A DNA stretch of 64,000 nt from Terfezia claveryi (GCA_015179025.1 WHUX01000145.1:1-64000), one strand, 5' to 3'. Shown: positions 21,185 to 32,404, counted from the first letter of the stretch. A program made the numbers and translations. Notes: generated by a model from the letters alone, not told the origin.

Positions 21185-23865
21185 TACTCCTATTCGTTCC
21201 CAATGAGAGGTCCATGAGGAGCCACCGGAAACTCGGTGGATTCAGAACGAGGCAAGTTAATCTGCCAGGTCTACCGCGCGCGGAAAGCAAAATCGACTAA
21301 GTACAAATAACAATCGCGAAACCTAACCACACCTAACCAACGAGAGCATAAACTAACAAACAGGGAAAGTGTAGATGGGAGTAAAGAAATAGGGAAGTGT
21401 CGTAGAAGGCCTAGACCTCTCCTGCCATGAACTCGACCAAGGTGCCTGGCCCTTGTGGATTCTGGGTACTACCAGCCGGCTAAGGCCAGCCCATCCTAGC
21501 ATGGATGGATATTAGTGTTTAATGGGCGTCCCCATTGCCGCCAGCCATCCGTCTATAAATGAAGCTGAAATAGGCTTCCACTGCATCCCACTCTTAATCC
21601 TTGATGTCTCCTAGGGCCTGTCTCTGCTCATGGAAATGGGGGCACTGGAAAGTGAGATGCCATCCGTCCTGTGTGTGGTGACCACAGGGGCAGCCGCTGA
21701 GTCCGCCTTGCCGATCTTGTGTAGCCATGAGAGCTGTGGTCCTTTATCAGTGCGGCACCAGATATAAGCAGAGAGAGCATGGCGGTTCCAGCCGCATCTC
21801 CTGATGCCAGAGCCTGCCGAGTGACGAGCCTTGCTCCTGGCCGCCTTAGAGGACTGTCTGATACCGCCTTCCGTTACAATCGGCTCCAGTAGTGAGATCT
21901 GTCCCAGGGCGGAAGCGAAGTCAGCGAGTTGGTCCGCTTTCTCGTTGCCTGTGATGCCGACGTGAGCGCGGACCCAGCAGATGGTGGTCTCGTAAAACTT
22001 GTCGTGACTTTCCTTTAGGGCTGCTGCCAGGTCGACCTCGATTCCGCTCCTGGAGGCCTGAAGGCCGCGTGAGATGTTAACCGCTGCAGAGATGGCCGAA
22101 CTGGAGTCAGACAGAAGCGCTATCATTGAGTCCTCCGAGTTTGCTTTTAGAGCTAGGACGAGAGCCTGGCGTTCAGCATCTGCCACTGTGGACTCCGTCC
22201 CTAAGTATGAATGTCCTGACGTGGGGGGGTTCCCCTGCTGTCCTCTACGTAGAACGCTGCCGCGTGGTGTCCGTTTTTACCCGTGCCATCTGTGTAACAT
22301 AGACGGTATCCATCCTCCAGCAAGCCCCCGAGTTTAATTGCCCATCTATACATGTCTTTTGAGTGCGGGTCTGAGGGTTCGTATAGGGGCGTATGGATGA
22401 GAGAGCTTGGAGGTTGTGGGCACTCTCCGCCGGGGCTGAGAAGTGAAAGATCTGAGGGAGTTGCAATGCGGAAAGCAGAAGCTATTGGGGATGTGGAGTG
22501 GTTCGCATGTGAGAGGATGTCTGTGTTGCCGATGCGGGTTGCTCTTGCCGCCCAGCATGCTGCTAAGTCCAAGAACTTGCATTCAAGGGGCTCTATGTTG
22601 CCGATGAAACCTAGTTTTCCCTTAGAGCTGCCTTGGTATACTCCGCATATTTTCCGTAGGGCCCGATACTCTATGGATTCCATTTCGGAGAGTCGTGGGT
22701 CTACTCTTTATAGGAAGGAAGGGTGGAATCATAGCTCAGCGCCCCAAAGGAATATCGGGCGAATGCAGCCTGTGAAAAGAGGCCTCGTTGCTGTTGGTTA
22801 TATCCCGCCGTTGCTGTTGTTTAGACGGGTGAGAACCTCCATTGCTGCCGCTGCCTTCCTGGTGCGAGTGGCTATGTGTTGAGTGAAGGACAGGAGGTGG
22901 CCCACGATGATCCCCAGGGTTGTGATGTTCTTTGGTTTGTGTCGTGGACCTATGTCTATTTGGCCCTCCTTGGATGCATCCCATCTGAGGCCGTCGACTG
23001 TTGCTGCCGCGACTAGGATGTCGTCCACCTTGTGAACGATTTGTTGGTGCTCCGCGGGTGAGTGTCTCCTGGTGATGATCAGAGGGTTCACGTCATCGGC
23101 ATAACTGAATAGATAAACCCGTGGCTTAGGGAGGTTTCGAAGATTGTGGGAGGGGAAGGGGCGATTGTTAGTAATGTGGATGTTTCGGGGCCCTAAATAA
23201 GGTGCGGGAGATAAAGATTAGAAAAATAACGGGGCTGAGGGGGCTGCCTTGGGGTGAGCCCTCGTCCACAGCCCCCTCCCCCTGACCTGGTTGTCCCACA
23301 CTATGTCAAAGGTCCTTGGCCCTAAGAACCGGTTGATGAAAGGGATGAAGTGTCAGGTTTCTGGCTTGCTTAGGGATTCCACTATGCCCTTAGTGCGGAT
23401 GTTGTTGAAGGCTGAGACGATGTCTCTTTGCCTAGAAGAGTTTGATCCCCCTCGTCCACTGCCTTCTTTGCTAAGCTGGTAGTGAGCATCATGCTATCTA
23501 TCGCGGGCCGCTGTTTGCGAGAGCCAAATTGCAGAGGGTGGAAGGAGAAGCTATATTGAAACTGGTCAGCTATTACTTTCTCAACAAGTTTGCCTATGCA
23601 ATTCGAGAGAACTATGGGTCTCCATCCTTTGACTAGACTGTGGCCTTTCTGTGGCTTCGGGATCATGACGCAAGTGATTTGCCGCCGGCTGGCTGGGACA
23701 TGGACGCCTTCGAGACATCTCGCAGGTGGGAACTTGACCCTCGGGGGAATTCTGTAGTTTAAATAAAAGAATCAAATAAATTAGATTGATGCACTCGTGT
23801 TCGCGCGAGGATGAATTTAAGCTTGCCGCCGATAACGGGAGCGTCCTTTGTTTGAGTTCGTTCAA
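21185..23865 (-). mobile_element. Non-LTR retrotransposon (Tad1/I-like LINE), 5'-truncated, with RT and RNase H
   Basis: Minus strand, in order. 23840-23580: pre-RT and RT start (FPPARCLEGVHVP, then MIPKPQKGHSLVKGWRPIVLSN). 23400-23280: finger/palm region. 23110-23080: catalytic FSYADDVNPLII box. 23060-22800: palm/thumb. 22683-22201: MESIEYRALRKICG and the start of RNase H (CYTDGTGKNGHHAAAFYVED). 22186-21750: RNase H DAERQAL...ALLSDSSSA...WVRAHVGITGNEKADQLADFA with its D, E, D and H residues. 21720-21620: terminal knuckle CPCGHHTQDGWHLTFQCPHF. Several frameshifts and stops break the polyprotein. No endonuclease or ORF1 is present, so the copy is truncated at about 23865 by incomplete reverse transcription. 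The 3' end is the hairpin at 21212. Confidence 0.92.
21212..21290 (-). repeat. LINE 3'-terminal hairpin, copy c (attached to coding LINE)
   Basis: CCATGAGGAGCCACCGGAAA then CTCGGTGGATTCAG, then GCAAGTTAATCTGCCAGGTC and GCGGAAAGCAAA. Because it is joined to the RT/RNase H body, it identifies the other four copies as ends of the same LINE family. The stem is GCCACC(C)GG/CC(C)GGTGG. Confidence 0.8.
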
Positions 23866-23869
23866 TCAC

Positions 23870-24230
23870 TCAGTCCTTGGACGATGTTGTCGGTGCCAGG
23901 CCCCCGTATCTGGCTAGTCTTGCACACATGAGGATTGTCAACTTGTCTGTACCTAACGGTAAGAGACCAATACATCACAACCATAGGGCAGCAAGAAGGT
24001 GCACTTGCTTTGGAGCAAGAGGGGCTTTGAACGAGAGTGGGCAATTGCTGGTGGATTTGGGGTGGGTCCTTCAAGGTAACAGTCTATCCATCCTTGGTCC
24101 CTTAGTTCGATGACATGGGGGTGCTCCGACAGATGATACATGCACTGTGTTGTATGTTCGAAGTAGAGGATATGAATCTTATCAGCAGGGGCAATAGATG
24201 CCATATTTATTTTTGCACGCCATCCTCTTT
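23870..24230. repeat. Dispersed repeat P, diverged copy 1
   Basis: The segment AAGAGACCAATACA(T)CACAAC...ATAGGGCAGCAAGA around 23960-24000 is shared with 24655-24700 and 26900-26940. There is no coding potential. The last 140 bp (24090-24230) are unique. Confidence 0.6.
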
Positions 24231-24429
24231 GCTAGATTGAATACACGAAACCAACTTGCAAAAAACTGATAAGAATAGATTATAGCTTCTCCATCAGAAC
24301 CCTCCTCTGTTCTATCTCCATGTTGAACAACTCCTCCTTCTTCTCCTTAGACCGTAGAGCGGCGAAGACGTCGTGGACAAAGTTCCTGGTATCTGTGTGG
24401 GCGAGAATTGTATTAGCTCGAGTGTTCTA

Positions 24430-24650
24430 GTAAATCACAACTCACTTTCTCGCAAGAAATCATCCACCTGCTACACGCACAAGATGAGACGGTGGATCGA
24501 GGAACGTACATATCCTCCAGTCGCTTCACAATCCAATTTTGAAGTAGTAGCGCAGCATCGCCTTCTTCAAACAACATTTGTCACTGCAGCCTATTCCGTC
24601 CAAATAAAGAGGCAGGTACGCAGGTGTGTTCTAGTGAGTGGAAACACAAT
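24430..24650 (+). repeat. About 215-bp duplicated segment, copy 1
   Basis: CTCACTTTCTCGCAAGAAAT to GTGTTCTAGTGAGTGGAA, nearly identical to 25225-25445 apart from a few transitions and a 4-bp difference. It contains no gene. Confidence 0.85.
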
Positions 24651-24848
24651 GATGGTAATAAGAGACCAATACAGTACAACACAACAATAGGGCAGCAAGA
24701 TGGTGGCCCAGGTTCAAAGCAAAAGCGGTTTGTAGACGTGAGTAGGCAATTGCCGGTGGCTTTAAATGATTCTACCAATAATGAGATACGTAGGCTGCAC
24801 AGTATACTTTCTAACTATCTATGTCGTTAATACTAAGGGGGGTCATAC
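24650..24848. repeat. Dispersed repeat P, copy 2
   Basis: Matches 26890-27068 along its length (AAGAGACCAATACA... to CTAAGGGGGGTCATAC). The copy is interrupted at its right end by the LINE 3' insertion at 24849. Confidence 0.8.
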
Positions 24849-25100
24849 TTTTTTTTTTTTTTTTAAAAAAAAAAAATACTTGTTACCCCTATTCGGTCCC
24901 GGTAAGGGGAATATGAGGAGCCACCCAGAAACCCGGGTGGATTCAGGACTACGCAAGTTAATCTGCCACGTCCGGCGAGCGGAAAGCAAATAAGCAAATA
25001 CGAACATGTAAAGAATAACGTGTAAGGAAAATCGTGTGATACAAACATGTAAGACAGAATGTGTAAGGAAATCCGTGTGATAGAAAAGCGGAGTCCCCGT
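24849..25100 (-). mobile_element. Severely truncated LINE insertion (3' end copy d)
   Basis: Starts on the plus strand with a poly(T) run followed by poly(A), then the 3'-terminal hairpin (GCCACCCAGAAACCCGGGTGG from 24920) and the GCGGAAAGCAAA 3' UTR with TGTAAGGAAA(A)TC(C)GTGTGAT repeats. Repeat P at 27060-27085 keeps the uninterrupted sequence, so the insertion edges can be read: about 250 bp are inserted and a few target bases are missing. Confidence 0.8.
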
Positions 25101-25224
25101 AGTTCTTTCAAGTGCTACCAGATTTGATTATCAAAGATGATATCTCGATAATGTAGTACAGTAGACCTTAATGTGCTCCTGCATTTCTATATGTACTACT
25201 ATGACATTATGAGTGTATGCTAAC

Positions 25225-25445
25225 CAGCTCACTTTCTCATAAGAAATCATCCACCTGCTCCACGCACAAGATGAGATGGTGGATCGAGGAACGTATATAT
25301 CCTCCAGTCGCTTCACAATCCAGTTTTGAAGTAGTAGCGCAGCATCGCCTTCAAACAATATTTGTCACTGCAGCCTATTCCGTCCAAATGAAGAGGCAGG
25401 TATGCAGGTGTGTTCTAGTGAGTGGAAGCATAATGATGGTAATGA
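25225..25445 (+). repeat. About 215-bp duplicated segment, copy 2
   Basis: Near-identical to 24430-24650. It follows another shared stretch (25105-25200) that also recurs at 27080-27195, so the whole 24.4-27.2 kb region is a patchwork of two overlapping repeat units. Confidence 0.85.
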
Positions 25446-25601
25446 TAGAACTAGCTACAAAGAAAGCCTAGACCGTTCGTATATGTGTGTCTGTGGTGAG
25501 TCGTATGCAAAAGTAGCAAAAATCTTCTCGTGCGTCTTCAGCACAGCCCGGTTCCCATGCTCTACTGGATGTTTGATCTGCTGTATTGTTTTTATACATT
25601 A

Positions 25602-26205
25602 CAGTGAACTCTCGATATAAGAAGATTTGATATAAGAATATACCCCCCCCTTACAAAATAAGAATATATTTGATAGAGGAATATTCTTATTTTCTCGAGG
25701 TTGTTTACTAAGGTATTCTTATAGCAAGAGTACCTGATTGGGTAATGTATAAACAGCCTAGCTGGAATAGGAAGGCTTATCGATAAGAAAAACCCCACAA
25801 CCAACAACACGGTGCCAACCAGACTACAACAACACCGCCACCAAAGACAACGCTGCCAAATACAACGCCGCCAAACACAATACTGCGACACACAATATTG
25901 CTACACCTACAATACCACCTCCGAACCCCCGAACTAATTCGATATGCCTGCTAGTGGTGCATTGAAAGGTCAAGGTTGGACGGAAGAAGAACGCAAGGAG
26001 ATATATGACTGTGCACATGCATACTGCCTTCTTCACGTCATCCGGGGCGGTTCCTGGTTCTCCTGTACCTAGTTCTTCCTCTACCTCACGTTAATTCTCT
26101 TTTTAGATGTATACCTTTAGTAGTTACCCTGACATTTGATATAAGAATATATTTGATATAAGAATATTACCCCCCCGCCGATATTCTTATATCGAGAGTT
26201 CACTG
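25602..26205 (+). mobile_element. Pogo/Fot1-like MITE, 604 bp, TA target
   Basis: Inverted ends CAGTGAACTCTCGATATAAG (25602) and its complement ending at 26205, each flanked by TA. Subterminal TTTGATATAAGAATA motifs and C-runs occur on both sides. CAGTGAACTCTCG is characteristic of the pogo/Tigger/Fot1 group. The interior has a CCAACAACACGG/CAAAGACAACGC-type repeat and a short frame near 25944 (MPASGALKGQGWTEEERKEI) that could be a transposase scrap. There is no DDE domain, so it is non-autonomous. Confidence 0.85.
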
Positions 26206-26870
26206 TAGCGGAAAGGTATTTTAGGGTGAGAAATTTTTAACATACCAAAAACATAAACCCCCCTCCCATCCCCTCCCCTCCCATCCCCACTCGTGCCCTC
26301 CCCTCCCCTCCCCAACCCGGCCCTTCGCTTTGCTTCCCCGCCTCACGCACCCCCGGCTCACACACGCCCGGCTCACGTACCACCGGCATTTCCGGCCCAC
26401 TCGTCGTTCCAGCCGCTGGGGCGGGCTCGGCCTCACCCTTGGAGACAATGGAGGTTAGTTTTACTGCACCAGTAGAACTAGCCTGGTTGGAAGTCTGACT
26501 CTCATGGTGGCTTAACCATTTGGCGGCCCCTGCGGCTACCCGAAATATGGCTACAGCAAAGCCGCAGGCCATGCCAATGATTTTGGCGTTGACACCAGAG
26601 TTAGCCCTAGCAAAACGAATCTATCAGTTACACAGACCCTCTCGTAGGCTAAACTCTACTTTCAAGCAATTTTGGAGTTTCCACAACTTACCAAAATGTT
26701 GGGCCCACTATTGATATTCCATTTCCAATATCGACGGTAATATTCATTAAAGTCATTTTATTAGAGAATCTGGAGCTGAGAGTTGGTTGTGAGGAAGAAT
26801 GGATGGAAAGTCGAGTGCGGAGAGGGATAACCATAAGTGAGAATTCATGGTGTGATTCGAAAATTATCCG
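26206..26870. other. C-rich spacer, no supported gene
   Basis: 26265-26320 is a CCCCTCCCATCCCC-type simple repeat. Open frames on both strands (26237-26572) are Gly/Ala/Pro-rich shadows of it. Nothing else is recognised. Confidence 0.4.
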
Positions 26871-26874
26871 TACA

Positions 26875-27200
26875 AGGGTTGTCAATTTGCCTGTAATTGT
26901 AAGAGACCAATACAACACAACAATAGGGCAGCAAGATGGTGGCCCTGTTTCGAAGCAAATGCAGCTTTTAGACGCAAGTGGTGGCTTTAAATGATTCTAC
27001 CAATAATCAGATACATAGGCTGCATAGCATACTTTCTAACTATCCATGTCGTAAATACTAAAGGGGGGCATACAAGTGCTTTCAAGTGCTACCAGATTTG
27101 ATTATCAAAGATGATATCTCGATAATGTAGTACAGTAGACTTTAATTCACTCCTGCTTTTCTACATGTGGTACTATGACATGAGTGTATGCTAACCAGAC
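26875..27200. repeat. Dispersed repeat P, copy 3, with empty LINE site
   Basis: Colinear with 24650-24848 and then, without the LINE, with 25105-25200. The junction CATACAAGTGCTTTCAAGTG at 27070 is the pre-insertion allele of the LINE at 24849. Confidence 0.85.
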
Positions 27201-27207
27201 TATATGT

Positions 27208-28446
27208 ATATATGTTCTGGGCCGCTCGCGGGCGGCATACCCACTGTGCCGGCCGCGGGCAATTTAAATAATTACTCAATTTGGTGTATTGATAAAGTAC
27301 TGATTTACTAGAAAAAAAGAATTGATGATTTCCCAGCGACTGCAAAAGATTCATTGATTTCCCAGTCGATTAGATCCCCCTCTAATATTCCAATTTGGTT
27401 CAGCTAGAGCAATATAGTCATGATCTGTTGATACTTTCGTATGTTAATAGATTAAGCATTTCAGATTATTCTTAAAGTATCGGTGACAACAATTAGAGTA
27501 GAATTTTTTGCAACACCGGTAGTTATAGATGCCTGGTGAACTGTGGTTTACCGAGCAGTTAGAGTATCTAAAATATCAAACTCTAAGCCCGTAAGATCAG
27601 CAGTTGGGTAAAGGTTATCGGGTTTAGCAATATCAAACTGCAAAAGTAAGAGTTTTGTTGTAGCATTGTGCCATTTGATCTCCCACAATGCTGTAAAATA
27701 CCATCTACCTGTTGTATAATTCTAGGTAGAACCTGCTTCGTTTTGGTTTAAAATCAAGAACTTGGAGTAGCTTAGCAATCCGCATATAAAACAGTACCTG
27801 TTATTAAGAAAGTACCGCTTTGGATTTTATAAGTGAGAAATAGCCTGGATTTTTCTAGTATAAAAATCAATCTTGCAACAAGATGTAGACAAAAGTATTA
27901 TAATTATGATTGCTCCAAATTTCACTGAATTCCACATAGCATATCAATATTCAGCATAAGATGGTCGATATAGCCCCAGCAATAAGGCCTTGTCAATAAG
28001 AACCCCCGCAGATAAGAAACTAGTTTCCAAATACCCATTGGATAGGGTTGCGGATTTTTAGGGCAGCAGTAAACTCAGTATCCTCTTCCCTATTCCTTCA
28101 TCATCAGAGATGCAGTGATGAGTTGTTAACATCGCCAGCATGTACTTCACCATCTGAAGGGCTTGAGGTAATTTTTCTGGAATTCTCCCTTGTTCAATGT
28201 CTGCCGTCTCCCACTAATCAACAGGAAGGGTATATGATGTGGATAGGGCAGTCAAAATAACTTCTTAGAGTGTTTTTTGAGTGTCGCAGAATATTTTGTT
28301 CAATTGAGATTTACCAAATTGAGGAATTATATTAATTGCCCGCGGCCGGCACAGTGGGTATGCCGCCCGCGGGCGGCTGTGCTGCCCACGGGAGGCATAT
28401 GCTGCCCGCGGGCGGCCGATGCCCGCGAGCGGCCCAGAACATATAT
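27208..28446. mobile_element. Foldback-type element with GC-palindromic inverted ends
   Basis: Left end ATATATGTTCTGGGCCGCTC at 27208 and its complement ending at 28446. The ends are inverted repeats rich in GCCCGCGGGC-type palindromes; the interior is AT-rich and non-coding. The right arm has about 60 extra bases of further CCCGCGGGC units that the left arm lacks. No transposase is present. The terminal ATGTTCTGG is shared with elements at 31500 and 52776-54175, which have different GC palindromes. Confidence 0.8.
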
Positions 28447-29569
28447 GTACTTCATAACTGTGAATTCCAGAGTACATAGCTTGTGGATCATAGAACTTTG
28501 TAGTACTACCAAGTTAGATTCTTCTCTTCTGCCTGCTAATTGTTCAGTACAAGCGCAATGCCATTCATAAATATTTAATCTAGCATTTAATCCGGAAGCT
28601 GATGTAAGATCAAATTTAGGCATAGGTATTGTTCTCTATCCATGGGCTATTCATAGTCAAGATTAGGTAGCTCCCGAACGAACTTTGAAGCCATATATTA
28701 TTGGTTTGTTAGGCAATAATAAGTACCTACAGCTGACATGTCAATACCTGCTCAGGACAACAACCTCAGGCAGAAGCTTAACAACACATTCGAGTTCATC
28801 ACTCTATGACACGAGGGCCCCCCAGCACTATACGAATATGAATCGAGAGAGCTCTTTATTCTACCTCAAATACATATCCAGCAACCTTCTCTTACACTCT
28901 TCCTCTGGCAGTTAACTCTCGAATTCTCATAACTTCGTGCAATTCTTGCTGACCACACTGTACTGACTTCTTGCTATGTCAAAATCTCCAGCTCCCTGCC
29001 AACAGTTCCGAGCAGCCAATATATGGAAAGATAACTTTCACAGCTTCTCATGACCTAATTACACTACTGGCTCTCATTGCATACTTACAACGAACCCCTA
29101 CGACCTATCGGAAGAGAAAACTACATGCCAGGCAAGGGAAAGGAAAAGGATAATCTTGGGAAGGAAGACAGGGTAAATCCACTACTCAAGACAATGGCTA
29201 CCGGTCACCGGTCATCCACAGTCACCAGGCCTCAACGATAGGAAAACATGAGCATAGACCCCACTGTCAGATATTATTTCAACTACAGCCCTCAAGGTTA
29301 AGGCAAAATGAGCATGGCCTAGTCTCGATCAGACCGAGACTAGCATGGCCACACCTTCAATACTACACAAGTAATTCAAACCACCAAACAGCACTACAGC
29401 CATAGCAATAGCTGCTTCGGGTGTATCAAATTCAGATAGAATCATAGAAACGAAAGCAAGGATGACATCAAGGATGATAGGAAGGAGTAGGAGGACGACG
29501 AAGATACGAGGACCTCATAGAAAGAGGCGGAGGAAGATTGGGGAAAAAAGACAGTGGTCTATAATACAT
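28447..29569. other. Intergenic sequence without a supported gene
   Basis: Short frames only (28685-28915, 28971-29153). A 23-bp palindrome TAGTCTCG-ATCAGAC-CGAGACTA lies near 29318. Nothing else is seen. Confidence 0.35.
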
Positions 29570-29712
29570 CAGCAAGAAAAGATTGGCGTCCGGACGCGTG
29601 AGCACAAACGAGTGCGTCCTGGGCGTCCTGGGCCTGGACGCCCTCCTGGGTTGCAACCTAATCTGGACGCCATTTGGGCTACAAAAACTGTCTGGACGCC
29701 CGGTGGGTGAAC
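29570..29712 (+). repeat. GGCGTCC/GGACGCC repeat unit, relative of the 242-bp element
   Basis: Starts CATCAGCAAGAAAAGATTGG, then CGTCCGGACGCG. This closely matches the start of the 242-bp element (CATCAGCAAGAAAAAAGTGG, then GACGCC). Its interior is made of GGCGTCC and GGACGCC in both orientations where the 242-bp family has GTCTCC and GGAGAC. The right end is not defined. Confidence 0.5.
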
Positions 29713-30034
29713 CCACGCCCCTGACGTCTATGTAAGGTGCGCCTACATCCTGATGTTAATCCGAATTGCAGAACCGTCCATGACGCTGTCGCACGCACGA
29801 CCTTCGTCACCAACGCTATAGGTCCTACGGCTGGTATTGCTAATTCACAGCGCACAGTCGTTCTCGTCTACAATTCATACCCGCTCAGAGCTTGTATCTG
29901 CTACGTTCCTCTACCAGCCAGCTACGTACCCGCGATTGCAACCTTTGAATATGTATGCAGCGGAAATTGAAATTGTATTCGCCAATTATTATATACCGAA
30001 GTATTGAGAAATAGATATATAAATGTACCACGCT

Positions 30035-30128
30035 CGCTCCCACATTTGCTAGCTCTAACCCTCGCTTTAATAGTCGCTCTAACACTCGCTCTAACACTCG
30101 CTGTAACACTCGCCCTAATCCTCGCCAT
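30035..30128 (+). repeat. CTAACACTCGCT 12-bp minisatellite
   Basis: About seven degenerate units of CTCTAACACTCG between 30035 and 30128. Frames on either strand here are repeat artefacts. Confidence 0.8.
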
Positions 30129-30490
30129 AATATACTGGGAAATGTTGGATAAACAGCGAAAGGAAAAAGCGCGGGGAAGGGAAGAATATATACAGGAAAA
30201 CCATAGTTGCCAAGGCCGACTGCTAAGGCCGACAATATAGACTTTCCGAAGACAAGGAGATAACAGATAACAAGAGAGGTGACATGACAGTGATCAACCC
30301 CGCTCAGTCCACTGTCGCGCGCGAGTGCCATCGAGATTAACTCAATGCCTGACCTAGTAATAGTCATATTGGGAAATCGTAAGTAGTTATGCTACTGCGA
30401 CAGTCTCGATCAGACCCTCGTAGAGGGCACTGCGATATGTGTGGAGTTCCTGCTTCGCGATATTATCGTAGGAATTCATGCATTCACGGC
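30129..30490. other. No supported gene
   Basis: Only short frames. The motif AGTCTCGATCAGACC at 30403 also occurs at 29319. Confidence 0.35.
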
Positions 30491-30493
30491 TTA

Positions 30494-30590
30494 CAGATGA
30501 CTCTCGATACAAGCATATCGTTCGGACCGGGAGAGGTATGCTTGTAACCAATATATGCTTATAGCAAGAGAAAATAGGTAACTATAAAAT
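30494..30590. repeat. Solo end of a pogo-like element
   Basis: Begins CAGATGACTCTCGATACAAG after TA, a variant of the end at 25602, then a TATGCTTGTAACCAATATATG copy. The opposite end is not found nearby. A similar interior piece occurs at 52660. Confidence 0.5.
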
Positions 30591-30606
30591 GAAGTTAACT
30601 AGCGCT

Positions 30607-30655
30607 AGGAAATGTTTAGTCTGGCTTGCACTAGCCCCTCCTTATGCAAGCCAGA
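30607..30655. repeat. Hairpin with AGTCTGGCTTGCA arms
   Basis: TTAGTCTGGCTTGCA ... TGCAAGCCAGACTA, a perfect 14-bp stem with an about 16-bp loop. Could be a minimal foldback element; the AGTCTGG(T/C)T motif recurs through the window. Confidence 0.6.
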
Positions 30656-30659
30656 CTAG

Positions 30660-31139
30660 GAAATGTTGTGGAATAGGCTTATGATCCAAGCAGCGCATAC
30701 AAACAAGAAATATCCAAACGAGAGTAGTAGGTGTGGAGGCGGGAATGTCAAGGAGAGGAGGCACCAGAAAGTCAGTGATCCTGCGCTGAACATGCAGGCG
30801 CCTGCATTGAATTTCTAGAGTCTCAATACTTTTCTCCTCACGCTGTAGATCATCTTGTAGGTCCCTGATATTGGCTGTAGGTTCAGCTTGAAGAGAAAAG
30901 GGGAGTAATCCTTCAATATGCGCGGGCGCTACCCTGGGTGTAACCGGTCAAGCTCCGACCATTGTTTTTACAGTCAGTACTTCTTATGTATACATCATCG
31001 GATCACTCGGTCTGATACAAAACCAAGTAAGCTAATTTGACAGTGAACAGGTGACATAAAATGGAGAGTGCAACATCGTTTGACATCTACGACCATAGAC
31101 TGAAGAAAACGAGGCATCCCGTCCGCTCTGCCATATCTA
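30660..31139. other. No supported gene
   Basis: Mixed composition with stops in all frames and no recognisable repeat. Confidence 0.35.
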
Positions 31140-31424
31140 AGCTTCAGATCGCCAGGCTAGTACTGCAGTGGGTGACCATGCGGGAAAGTCTCCCACCGCA
31201 GCACGCATTGGGGTTTTAGGATTTTTGACTTCTGGTTTCGATATGGTTGGGATGGTTGCCTTTTTGAGAAATCACACAGGTAGTCCTTTTTTGGCCCATA
31301 CCTTTTCCGGTATCCCCCAGCTACCCTTTTCGTCAGTAAGCTAGTACTATCTTGGTATTCCTCCTACCACACCATTTTTAGTCTGGTTATCATTCTTAGA
31401 TCGAGTTTCGCAACCAGACTAGAG
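31140..31424 (+). repeat. Dispersed repeat H, copy 1
   Basis: Contains CTGCAGTGGGTGACC...AGTCTCCCACCGCAG (decayed hairpin), then TTTTTGAGAAATCACACAGG and TAGTCCTTTTTTGGCCCATA. Shared with 54620-54930 and more weakly 61500-61790. Followed by a TAGTCTGGTT...AACCAGACTA inverted pair at 31379-31424. Confidence 0.8.
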
Positions 31425-31499
31425 TGCTGCAGACAAAAATTTCGGAGCCCATGTTTGAAGTCTGGCTTCTAAATGCCAGCTGTGCTAGAGCGTCAAATG

Positions 31500-31640
31500 T
31501 ATATGTTCTGGCCCGTTCCAGGATTGCCCGGTCCATACCGGTATGGACCGGGCTGTTCCAAGATGGCATATATGTGCACTCTAAGCGATATATAGGCAAA
31601 TTGAGTGGAAACTGAGTTTATTATATTTTATATATAATAA
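31500..31640 (+). repeat. Solo end of the ATGTTCTGG foldback family
   Basis: ATATGTTCTGGCCCGTTCCAGG then the palindrome GGTCCATACCGGTATGGACC, then TATATGTGCACTCTAAGC. Matches the left end of 52776-54175. No inverted partner is seen, so it is a solo or truncated end. Confidence 0.65.
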
Positions 31641-32129
31641 AATCTCATACTTCACAATGAGTAATTTCATGACACCTTTTATTAATAATACTATAGGTCT
31701 TGTTCTATTCTGCATACAGTAAACTGTTTATCACAGAGGATTAGAGCTCTTTCTTATCTGAAGTAAAGGTAAGTAGTCAAAGGTGAGGTAATCCCTATCT
31801 TCCAATGAGTATCACTTTGCTATAGCCACTTTGCCAATATGGTCATCAGCAAAAATTTTCTTACGTTGCAGCGCGCCCGCAAGCATTACAACGGCAATTT
31901 GTCTTTTTGACGTTGTCTGCATTGCCAATGCTCTACAATGCAGTTCCTCCTTATGTACGTTACCAACTACATTGTGTGCACATTCTCATTTTTCTTTATA
32001 AGTTGGCTCAATGTCGTTCCCAATGCCATATTTTCTTCCAATTTGTTCCTAACGAGCTCTCTCTACACATCATGTCCATTGTCTATATCTTAAGTATTCC
32101 TGACCCTTTAACTAAACACTACTAATACT
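31641..32129. other. No supported gene
   Basis: Short frames only; moderately AT-rich. Confidence 0.35.
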
Positions 32130-32290
32130 TTCTCTACCAGAACTACAATTCTATCGGACAACTACAATCCTATCGGACCACTACAATACTATCGGACCAC
32201 TACAATCCTATCGGACCACTACAATCCAGTCTATTACCGACCGAATCCAGTCTATTACCGACAGGATCCAGTCTATCTACTGACACAAAG
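32130..32290 (+). repeat. 19-bp and 20-bp minisatellites
   Basis: CTACAATCCTATCGGACCA is repeated about five times, followed directly by three copies of ATCCAGTCTATTACCGAC. Confidence 0.85.
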
Positions 32291-32404
32291 TCAATGTTCA
32301 TGTTTACCACATGCAGCTATTTCCTCCACCGTACTAGGTGGTACCAATACCTGGAGGAGCTCAAACCCGACGCCACAAGGATAATTCCAACACCAGCTAT
32401 TAGC

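Noticed and set aside
22352..22882. 176-aa plus-strand frame inside the LINE
   Set aside because: Antisense shadow of the LINE RT/RNase H region.
26237..26572. 111-aa Gly/Ala/Glu-rich frame
   Set aside because: Overlaps a C-rich simple repeat and lacks any recognisable domain.
30035..30128. Telomeric repeat because of CTAAC-like units
   Set aside because: The unit is 12 bp (CTAACACTCGCT), not TTAGGG/CCCTAA, and is internal.
29319..30425. Element bounded by two AGTCTCGATCAGACC motifs
   Set aside because: The motif is short, in direct orientation, and no further homology extends from either copy.
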